A stretch of DNA of 15,501 bases, taken from contig JAEZPX010000023.1 in the NCBI GenBank assembly GCA_023413275.1, forward strand, positions 1 through 15,501. The letters run 5' to 3'. A model generated the notes under the pieces. The model was given only the letters and a program-made list of their open reading frames with translations. It had not been told where the DNA came from and did not search any database. Position numbers and translations under genes: made by a program. Below, piece after piece: positions 14,063 through 15,501 of the stretch. This DNA comes from Bacillota bacterium (GTDB lineage Bacteria > Bacillota > Clostridia > Lachnospirales > Anaerotignaceae). Position 1 is the stretch's first letter. Each line of letters starts with the position of its first letter.

Positions 14063-15501
14063 TTATTCAACGGTTACTGATTTTGCCAAATTTCTAGGCT
14101 TATCTACATCACAGCCTCTTTCTACCGCTGTATAATAGGCAAACAACTGCATGGGCAAAACATTGTAAGAGCTAGTAAAAATATCTCCTGACTTCGGCAG
14201 ATAAATCACTTCATCCGCCACTTCTTCCATGGCAACATTACCCTCTACAGCAATGGCAATTACTTTAGCACCCCTAGCTTTCACCTCTTTGGCATTGCTA
14301 ACCAGCTTTTCAAACAGCCTTTCCTGGGTTGCAATGGCAATGACCAGAGTCCCTTCCTCAATTAAGGATATGGTTCCATGCTTTAACTCTCCTGCCGCAT
14401 ATGCCTCACTGTGGATATAGGAAATTTCCTTCAGCTTCAAAGAGGACTCCATTGCTGCCGCATAATCCAGACCACGACCAATGATAAAAACGTCCTTACT
14501 TTGGGCATATTTTTTTGCTAGCTCAGCCATTTTTGTATCCAACTTTAATACCGTTTCTGTCTTTTGAGGCAATAAACGTAATTCCTGTAAATACTCATTC
14601 AGGCGTCCTTCCTCCACAGTCCCCCGTACCTTGGCAAAATGCAAAGAAACCAGATATAACAAGGAAAGCTGGGTTGTGTATCCCTTAGTGGTTGCCACTG
14701 CAATTTCAGGACCAGCCCAAGTATAAAGCACATCATCGCTTTCTCTTGCGATGGAACTCCCCACCACATTCACGATCGAAAGAACTTTAACCCCCTGTTT
14801 CTTCGCTTCTCTTAAGGCCGCCAAAGTATCTGCGGTCTCTCCGGATTGGCTGATGATAATACAAAGGTCATTCTGACTCAAAATAGGATTACGATAGCGG
14901 AATTCAGAAGCAATATCTACTTCAACCGGAATTCTGCTTACCTCTTCCATAACATATCTTCCTACAACACCTGCATGCCATGCACTGCCACATGCAACAA
15001 TGTGAATACGGTTAAAATTCTTAATTTCTTCTTCTGTCAAGGAGAGATCTTCGAAGCTGATTCCCGTTTCGGTCAACCTAGGGAACACTGTCTTTCTCAA
15101 CGCTTCAGGCTGTTCCATAATTTCCTTCATCATGAAATAATCGTATCCGCCCTTTTCCGCGGCGTCGATATCCCAAGTCACACGGAATACATCCTTATGA
15201 ATCTCATTTCCATCCAAATCATAAAGGGTTACCCCATCTTTGGTCAAAAATACAATTTCATTATCATCCAGCAAATAATAGTCTCTGGTATATTCCAGCA
15301 ATGCAGGAATATCCGAAGCCACATAGTTTCCCTCACTACTTAAGCCTGCCAAAAGGGGGCAATCCTTTCTGACTGCAACCAAGCTATCAGGATGGTCAAT
15401 GCACATAATTGCCAAGGCATATGCGCCACGAACTTTTCTAACTACTTTACTTAGGGTTTCAACAGGATTTCCCTCATAATAATAATCAAACAGCTGTGCA
15501 A
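14063..15501 (-). CDS. glmS: Glutamine-fructose-6-phosphate aminotransferase (isomerizing), 5' end cut
   Basis: GlmS makes glucosamine 6-phosphate from fructose 6-phosphate and glutamine, the first step towards UDP-GlcNAc for the cell wall. About 478 C-terminal codons are present. The family is near 600 residues, so roughly 130 residues with the catalytic N-terminal Cys are outside. The reading frame stays open to the window edge (AQLFDYYYEGNPVETLSKV), which is the end of the glutaminase domain. Two SIS sugar-isomerase domains follow: first IHIVACGSAWHAGVVGRY and IIISQSGETADTLAAL, then VFIIGRGLDYAAAMES and SLKLKEISYIHSEAY. The C-terminus DKPRNLAKSVTVE is typical. The glmS ribozyme expected in Firmicutes would lie upstream, beyond the window. 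Confidence 0.97.
   Translation of the reverse strand, partial: AQLFDYYYEGNPVETLSKVVRKVRGAYALAIMCIDHPDSLVAVRKDCPLLAGLSSEGNYVASDIPALLEYTRDYYLLDDNEIVFLTKDGVTLYDLDGNEIHKDVFRVTWDIDAAEKGGYDYFMMKEIMEQPEALRKTVFPRLTETGISFEDLSLTEEEIKNFNRIHIVACGSAWHAGVVGRYVMEEVSRIPVEVDIASEFRYRNPILSQNDLCIIISQSGETADTLAALREAKKQGVKVLSIVNVVGSSIARESDDVLYTWAGPEIAVATTKGYTTQLSLLYLVSLHFAKVRGTVEEGRLNEYLQELRLLPQKTETVLKLDTKMAELAKKYAQSKDVFIIGRGLDYAAAMESSLKLKEISYIHSEAYAAGELKHGTISLIEEGTLVIAIATQERLFEKLVSNAKEVKARGAKVIAIAVEGNVAMEEVADEVIYLPKSGDIFTSSYNVLPMQLFAYYTAVERGCDVDKPRNLAKSVTVE

Noticed and set aside
14846..15343. Plus-strand reading frame of 165 codons opposite glmS
   Set aside because: It lies inside the glmS coding region, whose SIS domains are unmistakable, and it has no supporting ribosome site or domain.

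Overview
The window reads as a chromosomal segment of a low-GC, anaerobic Firmicute, most likely a member of the Clostridia (Lachnospirales-like). The evidence is AT-rich DNA, strong AGGAGG ribosome-binding sites, SigA-type TTGACA/TATAAT promoters, a tig-clpP pair, a ferrous-iron Feo operon with the small Cys-rich FeoB partner, a YtrA-type GntR regulator heading an ABC operon, and an SPL-family radical SAM protein. The genus is an inference. No phage, insertion sequence, CRISPR array or integrase is visible, so most of it looks like core or lineage-conserved chromosome.

Layout. Bases 1-1650 (minus strand) carry trigger factor (tig) followed by the 5' part of clpP, with an 11-bp hairpin between them. 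A DUF503/YlxP-like gene (1830-2111), an SPL-family radical SAM gene (2321-3217) and a tRNA-Gly(GCC) (3381-3452) follow, all on the minus strand. The plus strand then holds a TIGR00266/AIM24 family gene (3735-4418) and a two-gene unit for secreted proteins (4669-6097). The first secreted protein is Cys/Thr/Asn-rich. The second has the same signal peptide and N-terminal domain, then a GSSNN-repeat linker and a CAP/SCP domain. An HD-domain hydrolase (minus, 6335-6907) diverges from an XRE-cupin regulator (plus, 7137-7688) whose leader holds a 24-bp near-perfect palindrome.

From 10175 down to 7783 the minus strand encodes feoA-feoB-FeoB-associated Cys-rich protein, a ferrous iron uptake operon with one consensus promoter. 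From 13853 down to 10395 it encodes a tightly overlapping operon: GntR/YtrA-type repressor, multi-TM ABC permease, a large membrane-anchored extracytoplasmic protein of unknown function, and an ABC ATPase. Its promoter is covered by GTGT/ACAC inverted repeats that are probably the repressor's own sites. The last block (14063-15501, minus) is glmS, cut at its 5' end by the window edge.

The parts least explained by known biology are the secreted Cys-rich/CAP pair with its 11-bp-spaced TTGTAACA promoter repeats, and the unidentified extracytoplasmic subunit of the ABC operon. Every intergenic gap is under 300 bases; promoters and terminators seen in them are listed.
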